Below, in pieces: positions 33,144 to 41,621 of a stretch of DNA of 59,037 bases. The notes under the pieces are model-generated. The model did not search any database. It saw only the letters and a program-made list of their open reading frames with translations, and had not been told where the DNA came from. Every line of letters begins with the position of its first letter. Positions within the stretch are counted from its first letter, which is position 1. The stretch is from Betaproteobacteria bacterium (GTDB lineage: Bacteria > Acidobacteriota > Terriglobia > Acidiferrales > UBA7541). Where the stretch lies: the NCBI GenBank assembly GCA_903970165.1, contig CAJCHZ010000050.1, forward strand, positions 1-59,037, written 5' to 3'. The translations under genes were made by a program, and so were the position numbers.

Positions 33144-34037
33144 TTAAGCGGAGAGCGCTGCGCGTTCCGCATTGACAGCCGCACCGATAACACCCAGTTC
33201 ATCGTTTGGCGGAATGATTTCGAAGGGGCTGCCTTGCAGCGGGCTCATTTTCACCATTTCGTGAACGAATCGCCCGAGCAAGCCGATGTCAATGAACTTG
33301 GCAGTGGGGCCGGTCAGGTAGAACGGGCCGGGCCCTTCCATGTGGATGCTCGTTGCGGTGGCAGCGGCGAGGGCGCGATGGCAGCGTGTAACAAAGTCGG
33401 CGCAGCGGGTGTCGCCCGTTTTGGCGTTCGCAAAAACTTCCTCGGGTTCCATGTCCAGAAAACGCATGCGCATGGAGCGATATCCGAGAATTCCTTCGAG
33501 GTGGCCGCGTCCGCCGCAACCGCAGAAATTTTCTTTGGGATCGAGCGTGACGACGGAGTGGCCGCCTTCCCAAACACCTTCGCTCCACGGAAAACGGCCG
33601 AATCCAATGCCATTTCCGAGGGTCCAGACACGGTTGAGCTTGCCAAGTTTGCCGCGGGTGGCCGCGATTCCGGCGGCCATGGCGTCGGCGTCATTGAAGA
33701 CGCGCACGGGGACATCCTTGCCATCCAGCTTTAAGGCTCCCGTCAGCGATGCCTGCAAGTTGAAGCCTTTGATTTGTTGAAGGTTGGGGGAGTCTTCGAC
33801 GATGCCGTCGCGAATGACGCCGGGAAAGCCCAATCCGATGGCGTGAATTTGTTCTCCGGCGAGCGATTCAAGCTGCTGGCGTATGCTTTCGGCAATTTTG
33901 TCGGCGGGCATGGAATGCAGCGCGTTCGGGGAATCGGCCTTCTCCCGGACCATGCGAAGAGGACCCACCACTTTGTTGCCTTCGACAAGTCCCACCGCGA
34001 TATGTTCCATTACGAGTACACCGGCTGTTCTGCGCAT
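33144..34037 (-). CDS. ROK-family protein with degenerate kinase motifs
   Basis: ROK-type protein of 297 residues. The core is recognisable: IHAIGLGFPGVIRDG, the catalytic-region FNDADAMAAGIA, WTLGNGIGFG and a zinc-motif region GGHSVVTLDP...CGCGGRGHLEG. Two features differ from sugar kinases of the family. The N-terminal phosphate loop DxGGT is replaced by VMEHIAVGLVEG, and the last cysteine of the CxCGxxGCxE zinc motif is His. It may still phosphorylate a sugar (glucokinase-like) or act as a non-catalytic regulator. No helix-turn-helix is present. It is followed after 78 bases, upstream on this strand, by the SthA-like gene. Confidence 0.72.
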   Translation of the reverse strand: MRRTAGVLVMEHIAVGLVEGNKVVGPLRMVREKADSPNALHSMPADKIAESIRQQLESLAGEQIHAIGLGFPGVIRDGIVEDSPNLQQIKGFNLQASLTGALKLDGKDVPVRVFNDADAMAAGIAATRGKLGKLNRVWTLGNGIGFGRFPWSEGVWEGGHSVVTLDPKENFCGCGGRGHLEGILGYRSMRMRFLDMEPEEVFANAKTGDTRCADFVTRCHRALAAATATSIHMEGPGPFYLTGPTAKFIDIGLLGRFVHEMVKMSPLQGSPFEIIPPNDELGVIGAAVNAERAALSA

Positions 34038-34115
34038 CGTGTCCCCTACCTATCGTGCCCCTGCCTATTGCCCGCAACTGCGTGTGCCACCGCCCAAGGT
34101 TCGCCATTGCACGGG

Positions 34116-35504
34116 CTAAGTCTTGGAGAGCTTGTTAAGACCGTTGAACGCCGCGGTTTTGTAACATTCCGCGAGCGTCGGATAGTTGAAAACGCTGTCC
34201 ACAAAATATTCGACCGTGCCTTTCAGCGCCATGACCGCTTGCCCGATGTGAAGGAGCTCCGAAGCGCCTTCGCCGATGATGTGGACGCCGAGGAGCAGCT
34301 TTGTGTCGGGATCGAAAATGAGTTTCAGGCGGCCTGTGGTGTCGCCACGAATTTGGCCGCGAGGGATTTCGCGGAAGTAGGCGATTCCGATTTCGTAGGG
34401 CACGCCTTCGTCGGTGAGTTGTTCTTCCGTTCTGCCGATGAACGAAATTTCAGGGATAGTGTAGATCCCGTAGGGATAGAGGGCGCGGTTGGATTTGATG
34501 GGCATGCCGAAGGCGTTGGCGGCGGCGATGCGGCCCTGCTCCATGGAGACGCTGCCGAGGCTGGGGAAGCCGATTACGTCGCCCACCGCGAAGATGTGCG
34601 GCTGCCTGGTGCGATAGTCCTCATCCACGAGAATGCGGCCGCGTGAATCGGCTTCGAGTCCGGCGGCGGCGAGATTTAATTCGTCTATGTTCCCCTGGCG
34701 GCCAACGGCGTAGAGAAGTGCTTCGCCGGAAACTTTCTTTTTGCTTTTCAGGTTGGCGACCACGCCCGATTCGTGATGGTCTTCGACGCTTTCGACTTCT
34801 TCGTTCAGGCGCAGGGTGACGCGGCGGTCGCGCAGGTGATAGCAGAGCGCTTCCACCATTTCGGTGTCGGCAAATTCGAGAAGGCGCGGGCGCTTTTCGA
34901 TAAGAGTGACACGCACGCCCAGCGTGGCGAACATGCAGGTATACTCGACGCCAATGACGCCGCCGCCGACCACGATCATGGTCTTGGGAATGACGGGCAT
35001 CTGCAAAATCTGATCGCTGTTGATGATGGTGGTGTTGTTGAAGGGCACGAGCGACGTGGACGCGGGCTTTGTGCCGGTGGCAATGATGATGTTTGCGGCT
35101 TCGTATTCAGCCTGGCCGCGCGAACCGGCGACGTGGACGCGGTGCGGATCCGCAAAGCTGCCTATACCAGTGAAAACCTCGATGCCGTTGCGCGAGAGTT
35201 GTGCGCGAGTGACATCTATCTCGGTTTTGATCACATGCTGCGCGCGGAACGCCAGGTCCGCCATGGTGATCTGTTCCTTGACGCGGTAGTTGACGCCGTA
35301 AATGCCCTGGTAGTGAAAGCCGGAGAGATGCAGGACTGCTTCACGGATGGTTTTGCTGGGGATGGTCCCCGTGTTGATTGCCGTGCCGCCGATGACTTCG
35401 AGTTTTTCGACGAGAGCGGCGCGCTTGCCAAACTTGACGGCTTGAATCGCCGCGCGTTGACCCGCGGGGCCGGAGCCGAGGACGATAAGATCGTAACTTT
35501 CCAT
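34116..35504 (-). CDS. sthA: Soluble pyridine nucleotide transhydrogenase (SthA-like)
   Basis: Flavoprotein disulfide-reductase family member of 462 residues. FAD motif: LIVLGSGPAGQRAAIQAVKFG. In place of the redox disulfide it has GGTAINTGTIPSKTIREAVLH, the SthA-type sequence lacking both cysteines of dihydrolipoamide dehydrogenase. The NAD(P) motif is VVGGGVIGVEYTCMFATLGV, then IFAVGDVIGFPSL and the dimerisation domain with LLGVHIIGEGASELLHIGQ. Expected to move hydride between NADPH and NAD in the cytoplasm. Downstream of ADOP 2 by 100 bases. Confidence 0.9.
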   Translation of the reverse strand: MESYDLIVLGSGPAGQRAAIQAVKFGKRAALVEKLEVIGGTAINTGTIPSKTIREAVLHLSGFHYQGIYGVNYRVKEQITMADLAFRAQHVIKTEIDVTRAQLSRNGIEVFTGIGSFADPHRVHVAGSRGQAEYEAANIIIATGTKPASTSLVPFNNTTIINSDQILQMPVIPKTMIVVGGGVIGVEYTCMFATLGVRVTLIEKRPRLLEFADTEMVEALCYHLRDRRVTLRLNEEVESVEDHHESGVVANLKSKKKVSGEALLYAVGRQGNIDELNLAAAGLEADSRGRILVDEDYRTRQPHIFAVGDVIGFPSLGSVSMEQGRIAAANAFGMPIKSNRALYPYGIYTIPEISFIGRTEEQLTDEGVPYEIGIAYFREIPRGQIRGDTTGRLKLIFDPDTKLLLGVHIIGEGASELLHIGQAVMALKGTVEYFVDSVFNYPTLAECYKTAAFNGLNKLSKT

Positions 35505-35604
35505 AGGGCTATCTTGCGAATTCGAAGGAAAATGCCGGGCAAGTATACCACCGCCAAAATATTTATCGGAGACCAGGTGCTATTTTAGACGGCGGCGTAA
35601 TGGC

Positions 35605-38040
35605 TCATTCGTAACGAAGTGCGACCACGGGATCCACGCGTATGGCGCGACGCGCGGGGATATAGCAGGCCAGCAGTGCGACGCTCATGAGCAGCAATGC
35701 TACGCCGCCGAAGGTAAGGGGGTCTGTTGGTTTCACTCCATAGAGCAAGCTGGAGATGACGCTTGTAAACGCGAACGCGCCAATGATCCCCAGCGCCACT
35801 CCGGAAAGAGCAAGCTGTGCTCCACGACCGATGACGAGTTTCCAGATGTCGCGTGGCTCCGCGCCAAGCGCCATGCGTATGCCAATTTCGTTGGTGCGCA
35901 GGCTGACGACGTAGCTCATTACACCGTAAATACCCATCGCGGCAAGCAGGAGTGCGAGACCGGCAAAAATTCCAAGAAGAAAAGTGGAGAACCGGCGAGG
36001 AGAAACGGAATCGGAGAGCAGATTATCGAGCGTCATCACGTGCGTTACCGGGAGAGTTGCATCGAATTTTTGAACCTCCGCGATTGCCGACTGTGCCAAG
36101 GCTGCGGGATCGGATGCTGTGCGGACAACGAGATAACGTGGCCAACCGCCCGTAAAATACATGTCTAGAGTTGGTTCGGCTTCGAGCCCGTACTGATGGA
36201 CGTTTCCCACGACGCCTACGATCGTGGACCAGCAGGGCGTGGGATCGAGAGAACAGAGATTGACGCGCTTCCCGAGTGGATCGCCCGAGAAAAATCTTTT
36301 CGCGATGGCTTCGTTCACAACGACATTCCGTCCGTCATAGTCGTGCGCGTCCAGCAGGCGGCCCATGCGCAGGGGGATGCCCATCGCGGCAAAATATCCG
36401 GGGCTGACGACACGCGTTTCGGCAATAGGGCGCATCCCATTTGCGGGAAGCGGCTGCCCGTCAATCACAAAGCGCGACGCGGCCCGCATGGCATTGCCCA
36501 GCGGCATTACCGAGATTCCGCCAACCGATTCCACGCCGGGCAATCCCTGAATGTTGCGGGAAAGCTCATCGAATTGCACAGACTGCTTTCGATTCCGCTC
36601 AATCTGTTGTGCGAGCGTTAGCTTGCCAGCTTCGGCGTTCGGCAACTGAGGCAGGTCTACTTCCATGGACAGAATATGATCGCTCTGAAAACCGGGACTC
36701 TCTTCCAGCAAGCGATGGAAACTGCGAATGAGCAAGCCTGCTCCGATGAGCGGGATCAGCGCGAGAGCAATTTCCGAGACGACCAGAAGGCTGCGGAGTT
36801 TTTGTCCACCAGCCGCGCCGGCGTTCCTGGTGCCTTCTTTCAGAATCCCTTGCAAGTCTAGTTTCAGAGTTTGAATCGCGGGAATGAGTCCACAGACGAT
36901 GCCGGCGAGAAAGCTCACGGCCAGCGTGAAGGCCAGGACCCAGCCGTTCAGACCTACCTTTTTCACGCTCTCGAGGTCGCGTGGGATAAATGCCGAGAGT
37001 GCGCGAAGGCCGGAGTCCGCGAGAAAAATGCCCAGCGCGCCGCCCAGCAGGGAGAGCACGATGCTTTCTGTCAGCAATTGTCCAAGAAGCCTGAATCGGC
37101 TGGCGCCTAACGCGACGCGCAACGCGATTTCTTTTTGGCGCACGGCGTTGCGGGCCAGCAACAGGTTGACGATGTTGGCGCACGCTACGAGGAGAACAAG
37201 TCCCACAGCGCCGAACAAAACCAAAAGAGCCGTGCGCATCTTGACGGCAGAGGGATTCTGCATAGGGGTGATCAGCACACCAATGTTTTTGTGAGTGTCC
37301 GGAAATGCTTGTTCTTCCTGGCGATTCAACGTAACAAGTTCGGCCTGCGCTTGCGAAATGCTGACCTCGGGTTTCAAGCGCGCAATGATGCTGAAATCGT
37401 GATGCAGGTGGCTGGTCAGGTCGTCGCCGTACTGGCTGGGCGAAATCCAAATGTCCGTCGAAGGAGCAAGCGGAAAGGAGGCTGGCAGAACGCCGGCGAT
37501 CAGATAGCCCGTTCCATCCAGTTTGAGCGTGCGCCCGATGATCGAAGGATCGGATCCAAAATGATTTCGCCACAAATGATGGCTGAGCAGCACCACGTGT
37601 GGGCTTCCGGGTTTGTCTTCCTCTGTTGTGAACAGGCGCCCGGCAACCGGCTGAATTCCGAGCAATGGAAAAAGTCCTGAAGTGGCAATCCGCGATTCCA
37701 GACGCTCGGGTTGCCCCGCGTCCGTCAGGTTAAATCCGGTGGGGATATCAACGTACGCGCCCATGCTGGAGAAACTTTTTGCCTGGCGCTGAAAGTCTAG
37801 AAAATCACCCGAGGAATTGGGGATCTGCGGAAACGCCGGGAGGTAAGTGTTCCAGACTTGAACGAGCGAGGCCGGATCGGGGTAGGGAAGCGGCCGGAGC
37901 AAGACGCCTTGCACGACGCTAAAAATCGCGGTATTCGCGCCGATGCCGAGCCCGAGTGTAAGTATCGCGACGACGGTGAATCCTGGGCTCTTGCGAAGCG
38001 CCCGGAACGCGTGCTGCACGTCTCTTAAAAGGGTTTCCAA
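35605..38040 (-). CDS. ADOP-type MacB/FtsX permease 2
   Basis: Inner-membrane permease of 811 residues with the duplicated MacB-core/FtsX architecture. The first helix region is KSPGFTVVAILTLGLGIGANTAIFSV. The first FtsX block is near residues 270-390, containing RQKEIALRVALGASRFRLL, and the second ends with RTNEIGIRMALGAEPRDIW and a last helix before RAIRVDPVVALRYE. The start codon is TTG with a GGGGG site upstream. It lies 101 bases after the esterase gene and downstream of an ABC permease/ATPase pair. That ATPase may energise it, though ADOPs are usually orphans. Substrate unknown. Confidence 0.85.
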   Translation of the reverse strand: METLLRDVQHAFRALRKSPGFTVVAILTLGLGIGANTAIFSVVQGVLLRPLPYPDPASLVQVWNTYLPAFPQIPNSSGDFLDFQRQAKSFSSMGAYVDIPTGFNLTDAGQPERLESRIATSGLFPLLGIQPVAGRLFTTEEDKPGSPHVVLLSHHLWRNHFGSDPSIIGRTLKLDGTGYLIAGVLPASFPLAPSTDIWISPSQYGDDLTSHLHHDFSIIARLKPEVSISQAQAELVTLNRQEEQAFPDTHKNIGVLITPMQNPSAVKMRTALLVLFGAVGLVLLVACANIVNLLLARNAVRQKEIALRVALGASRFRLLGQLLTESIVLSLLGGALGIFLADSGLRALSAFIPRDLESVKKVGLNGWVLAFTLAVSFLAGIVCGLIPAIQTLKLDLQGILKEGTRNAGAAGGQKLRSLLVVSEIALALIPLIGAGLLIRSFHRLLEESPGFQSDHILSMEVDLPQLPNAEAGKLTLAQQIERNRKQSVQFDELSRNIQGLPGVESVGGISVMPLGNAMRAASRFVIDGQPLPANGMRPIAETRVVSPGYFAAMGIPLRMGRLLDAHDYDGRNVVVNEAIAKRFFSGDPLGKRVNLCSLDPTPCWSTIVGVVGNVHQYGLEAEPTLDMYFTGGWPRYLVVRTASDPAALAQSAIAEVQKFDATLPVTHVMTLDNLLSDSVSPRRFSTFLLGIFAGLALLLAAMGIYGVMSYVVSLRTNEIGIRMALGAEPRDIWKLVIGRGAQLALSGVALGIIGAFAFTSVISSLLYGVKPTDPLTFGGVALLLMSVALLACYIPARRAIRVDPVVALRYE

Positions 38041-38141
38041 CGTGTCCCCCTGCCGGAGTCACTGCTGCAAGTATAGACGCGCGCGCCTCCGCCGCGTTTC
38101 GGAAGTTCATTAGAGGCTTGCGGGGCAAGTTATGGTGCAGG

Positions 38142-39035
38142 TTAAGGGGCCGGGGCAATGGCGCGAGATAGGAACGCGAGCATCGCCGGCAGATGTTCTG
38201 CGAAATAGGTCCAGTCGTGCCCGCCCGGATACAAATGAAATTCATGGGCAATGTGGCGCGAGGTGAGCCGCTTGTCCAGGGCCTGCGCGCCAGATTCAAA
38301 ACCGTAATCGTCTTCCGAGCCACAATCAAAATAGATCTTTAATCCGGCAAGATTTGCGGTGCTCGCGATTGTGACGGGATCATTCTGCCTCCAGAACGCC
38401 GCATCAAACGGCGAGCCAAAGGCGCTGCCGAGAACGCTGAGCATTTGCATGTGCTGTGAATTCGCAGCGCCGATATTGGGAACTTTTTCAATGAGCGCGG
38501 CGCTGTGCGCGCCAACGGCAGCGAAAAGCTGCGGATGCCGGAAAGCGATGTGCAATGCGCCGTATCCGCCCATGGAAATTCCGGCAATGCCGCGGAAAGC
38601 GCGTCCTGCCTTCGTGCGATAGCGCTTCTCAACTCCGGGCAGAAATTCCTGAATGAAAAACTCCTCGTACCTGCTCTTGCCGTCGCGGGAATTAATGTAG
38701 AAGCTAGCGCCGGCGGCGGGCGTGACGATCAAAAACTCGGCAACCTGTTTTTGCTCCCATAAATCCTGGACGAGATTCATTCCGCCGGAATGGATGAGGA
38801 ATTGGTCGTTGTCGCCGAGCCCGTGAAGCAAATACAGGATGGGGTAGCGGCGGGTCTTCTCCGAGTCATAGCTTGGAGGAAGCACCACGCAGTAGGGCAC
38901 ATCGCGCCCCAGGATTTTGCTCTGGATGGAAACGCATTCGGCGCGCGCGGCGGCCGAAGATGTAGGCGCTGACAGAATAGAAACTGCGGAGACCACGAGG
39001 AGCGCCCTCAACGCAGCGCGCCAGAATTTACTCAT
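38142..39035 (-). CDS. Exported esterase of the esterase D/antigen 85 type
   Basis: Alpha/beta hydrolase of 297 residues (PF00756 type). A leader is visible (ALRALLVVSAVSILSAPTSSA). YPILYLLHGLGDNDQFL gives the oxyanion region, GIAGISMGGYGALH the nucleophile serine elbow, and YLYPGGHDWTYF contributes the histidine. The ATG at 39035 overlaps the stop of the ABC permease by eight bases, which fixes the start and shows coupling. Periplasmic or extracellular; the ester substrate is unknown, and the ABC exporter next to it may move a related lipid or acylated product. Confidence 0.83.
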   Translation of the reverse strand: MSKFWRAALRALLVVSAVSILSAPTSSAAARAECVSIQSKILGRDVPYCVVLPPSYDSEKTRRYPILYLLHGLGDNDQFLIHSGGMNLVQDLWEQKQVAEFLIVTPAAGASFYINSRDGKSRYEEFFIQEFLPGVEKRYRTKAGRAFRGIAGISMGGYGALHIAFRHPQLFAAVGAHSAALIEKVPNIGAANSQHMQMLSVLGSAFGSPFDAAFWRQNDPVTIASTANLAGLKIYFDCGSEDDYGFESGAQALDKRLTSRHIAHEFHLYPGGHDWTYFAEHLPAMLAFLSRAIAPAP

Positions 39036-40386
39036 ACCGCAGAGCCTCGACCGGATTGAGCCGCGCAGCGCGCGACGCCGGATAAAGACCAGCGACGAGG
39101 CTGACCAGAACGGCGATGCCAATCGCAGAAAGCACAAGCCACCACGGCACGGAAAAAACGTCGGCGGAAGGCAGGCTCTGTCGCTTCAAATATATGTTTG
39201 TTCCGATGGTAACGGCGCGACCGACGAGCCAGCCAAACCCTACGCCGAGAATGCCGCCGAGTAAGCCCATCACGCCAGCTTCCACGAAAAAGAGTTGCTT
39301 CACGTCGCGATCCGCGGCGCCTAGCGCTTTCAGGATTCCAATCTCGCGCCGCCTCTCCAGAATGGCCATCACCAGCGTGTTAATGATGCCCAGCGTGGCC
39401 ACGGCCAGAGCGAGGCTGCCGAAAATGAAGAGCAGCATGTCAAAAATCGTGAAAAACACCCGCAGGTTCTTCGTGGCATCCAGCAGTGAAAAAGTGCCGA
39501 AGCCCATATTCTTGATGGCCGTCTCGATGCCCTCAACCATCGAGGGAGTCTTTGCTCGCACGGTGAGGCTGGCATAGACGGGCTTCTTGCTGGTGGCGCG
39601 AACCGCGTCGCGCAGGTCGTTTACCTGGGCGGCGCGAAGCGTGGAAGCCACATTCTGCGGAATCAGAAGCCGGCCGCTGCCAAATCCGCCGAAGCCCGCC
39701 GCGGGTTCCGTCTCGATGATGCCTACGATGTGCAGTGTCTTCTCGCGCGGCACAATCGAGAATCCGCCGGCGTTGTCATCGGTGGAGTCGCTTCCCTTGG
39801 CGCCGCCTTCCGTTGAAGGCGGCAGGGCCTGACGCTCGGCGTAACGCAGCATCACATCCTTGCCAATCAGGCTATTGGGCTGCGAAGAAAGATCGCGGGC
39901 AAATTCAATCTGCAAAATGGCCTCGTCAGCATCCGGCGACGAAAAAAAATTGCCTTGCATTCCGTCGAATGAACCGTTGCCTTGTGAGGACGCCGGGATT
40001 CCCGCGACGATAGTCGAATAAGGATTTCCGTTGAAGCGGACTTCGGTCGGAAATCGAATCTGCGAGTAGACTTCAACGACATTCGGCAACTTTTCGAAGT
40101 CTTTTTTCGCATCATCGTCCAGCGGGCGCGCATCCTTTGCCGGAGAGGTTTCCGCGGGCTGCCGGCGGCTTGACGGCAGGCTTCGGCGCTGCGTAACGAC
40201 GACGGTATCGAACAAGCCCGAATTGGAAAGGCGCTTGGTGGCCAGCGACTGCAATCCGATACCGAGCGAAAGCCATGCGACCAGCGAGGCCACTCCCACC
40301 GCGACGCCCAGCGTGGTCAGAGAGCTTCGCAGGATGGCTTCGCGGAGATTTCGCAGCGCCAGTTCGGCGAGGTCGCTGGCCTTCAT
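39028..40386 (-). CDS. ABC transporter permease, MacB/FtsX type
   Basis: Single-module MacB-like permease of 452 residues. It has an N-terminal helix (LREAILRSSLTTLGVAVGVASLVAWLSL), a periplasmic core of about 250 residues with NVVEVYSQIRFPTEV, and an FtsX domain with RRREIGILKALGAADRDVKQLFFVEA. Three membrane spans follow, ending RAARLNPVEALRYE. Its ATG overlaps the stop of the ATPase gene by four bases and its own stop overlaps the esterase start. It forms the membrane part of an ABC exporter with the preceding ATPase; family members export macrolides, peptides or lipoproteins. Confidence 0.88.
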   Translation of the reverse strand: MKASDLAELALRNLREAILRSSLTTLGVAVGVASLVAWLSLGIGLQSLATKRLSNSGLFDTVVVTQRRSLPSSRRQPAETSPAKDARPLDDDAKKDFEKLPNVVEVYSQIRFPTEVRFNGNPYSTIVAGIPASSQGNGSFDGMQGNFFSSPDADEAILQIEFARDLSSQPNSLIGKDVMLRYAERQALPPSTEGGAKGSDSTDDNAGGFSIVPREKTLHIVGIIETEPAAGFGGFGSGRLLIPQNVASTLRAAQVNDLRDAVRATSKKPVYASLTVRAKTPSMVEGIETAIKNMGFGTFSLLDATKNLRVFFTIFDMLLFIFGSLALAVATLGIINTLVMAILERRREIGILKALGAADRDVKQLFFVEAGVMGLLGGILGVGFGWLVGRAVTIGTNIYLKRQSLPSADVFSVPWWLVLSAIGIAVLVSLVAGLYPASRAARLNPVEALRYE

Positions 40387-41090
40387 GATTTCACCCCGTC
40401 GCTCAGCAATTTTCCGTCGGCCAGCGCGACGATGCGGTCGGCGAAGCGCTCCGCGAGCGGACGCTCGTGCGTCACCATGATGATCGTCATGCCAAGATTC
40501 TGTTGAATTTCTTTCAGCAGAAGCATGATGGTTTCGCCTGTCGCGCTATCCAGGTTTCCCGTCGGCTCGTCCGCAAACAAAATAGTCGGCCGGTTCACGA
40601 GCGCGCGAGCCAGCGCCGCCCGTTGCTGCTCGCCGCCGGACATTTCGCTTGGCCTATGCCCGAGCCGCTTTTCCAACCGCACCCGCTGCAAGGATTCCTG
40701 CACGCGCGCGCCACGCTCGGCTCGATCCACTTCCGCAAGCCGCAGAGGCAATTCCACATTTTCCTCCAGCGTCATGCGCGGCAACAAATTGAACGATTGA
40801 AACACCATGCCCACCGTCCGGCTGCGATAGCGCGCCAGCTCGAGCGAACTCAGCTCCGAAAGATTCCGCCCGTTTGCAAAAATCGCTCCGCCGCTTGGAC
40901 GGTCCAGCCCAGCCATCAAATTCAGGAGCGTGGATTTCCCCGACCCCGAACTTCCCAACAGCGCCACAAACTCCCCCGCGCGAATCTCCAGCGTCACGCC
41001 GTCGACCGCCCGAATAAGCGCAGTACCCATTTCATAGTGCCGCGAAACCCTGTCCGCGCGCACCGCAAAACCGTTTCCCGTGGTCATCAT
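40383..41090 (-). CDS. ABC transporter ATP-binding protein, LolD/MacB type
   Basis: ATPase of 235 residues. Walker A GSSGSGKST, Q-loop in MVFQSFNLLPRMTLEENVELPL, signature MSGGEQQRAALARAL, Walker B TILFADEPTGNLD and the H-loop MVTHER are all present. The sequence type (LLNLMAGLDRPSGG, DEPTGNLD) is that of LolD/MacB-class ATPases that drive FtsX permeases. It is the first gene of a minus-strand unit (ATPase, permease, esterase, then ADOP 2) and diverges from the BlaI gene across 135 bases. Confidence 0.92.
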   Translation of the reverse strand: MMTTGNGFAVRADRVSRHYEMGTALIRAVDGVTLEIRAGEFVALLGSSGSGKSTLLNLMAGLDRPSGGAIFANGRNLSELSSLELARYRSRTVGMVFQSFNLLPRMTLEENVELPLRLAEVDRAERGARVQESLQRVRLEKRLGHRPSEMSGGEQQRAALARALVNRPTILFADEPTGNLDSATGETIMLLLKEIQQNLGMTIIMVTHERPLAERFADRIVALADGKLLSDGVKS

Positions 41091-41168
41091 CGTTCCTCGA
41101 TGTTACTACGCAACGCGCGGCCCTATAGTTACGAACTCTTTCGGCCGCCCGGTATTTTTCAAATTCTC

Positions 41169-41224
41169 TTGACAAGGGAAAATCATCCTGCTAGTTTCGT
41201 AGCAGAAGTGCTAGAAAAATAGCA
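41169..41224 (+). promoter_or_regulatory. blaI promoter with two tandem dyad operators
   Basis: TTGACA (41169-41174), 17-base spacer, TAGTTT (41192-41197). Dyad 1, CTGCTA-N6-TAGCAG (41188-41205), covers the -10 element. Dyad 2, TGCTA-N6-TAGCA (41209-41224), covers the early transcript and ends next to the ATG at 41226. Both have the same half-site and the same 6-base spacer, and their centres are 20 bases apart, two helical turns. This matches autoregulation by the BlaI-type repressor encoded just downstream. Confidence 0.75.
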
Positions 41225-41225
41225 T

Positions 41226-41621
41226 ATGAACGCAAAACCCAAGCCAATCGCCCTTTCCCGCCGCGAGCGCCAGATCATGGACATCCTGTACAAACTCGAG
41301 CGCGCTTCCGTCGGTCAGGTCCTTGCCGGGATGTCCGGCAGTCCCAGCTATTCCACGGTTCGCGCCCAGTTGCGCGTCCTCGAGGAAAAGGGACACGTCC
41401 GCCACGAGGAACATGGTTTGCGCTACGTCTACCTTCCCGCCATTCCTCGCGACGTCGCGCGCCGCTCGGCTCTTCGCCATCTCGTCGACACTTTTTTTGA
41501 CGGCTCGACGGAAAAAGTGGTGGCGGCGCTGCTTGGCGGAGAGGTCGCGCGCATTTCCCCGGAAGAATTCGACCGTCTCGCCCGCCTTGTTGCAAAAAGC
41601 CGGAAGGAGAGCGGAACATGA
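41226..41621 (+). CDS. BlaI/MecI/CopY-family repressor
   Basis: Winged-helix repressor of 131 residues. Motifs are LSRRERQIMDILYKLERASVGQVLA, then YSTVRAQLRVLEEKGHVRHEEHGLRYVYLP, the recognition helix and wing of the Penicillinase_R family. A dimerisation tail follows (LRHLVDTFFDGSTEKVVAALL). The stop overlaps the start of the BlaR1-like gene by four bases (ATGA). It lacks a clear ribosome site, so translation may be leader-poor. It probably binds the two dyads at 41188-41224 and is cleaved or released when the BlaR1-like protein is activated. A beta-lactamase is not adjacent; the divergent ABC exporter unit is a possible target. Confidence 0.92.
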   Translation: MNAKPKPIALSRRERQIMDILYKLERASVGQVLAGMSGSPSYSTVRAQLRVLEEKGHVRHEEHGLRYVYLPAIPRDVARRSALRHLVDTFFDGSTEKVVAALLGGEVARISPEEFDRLARLVAKSRKESGT

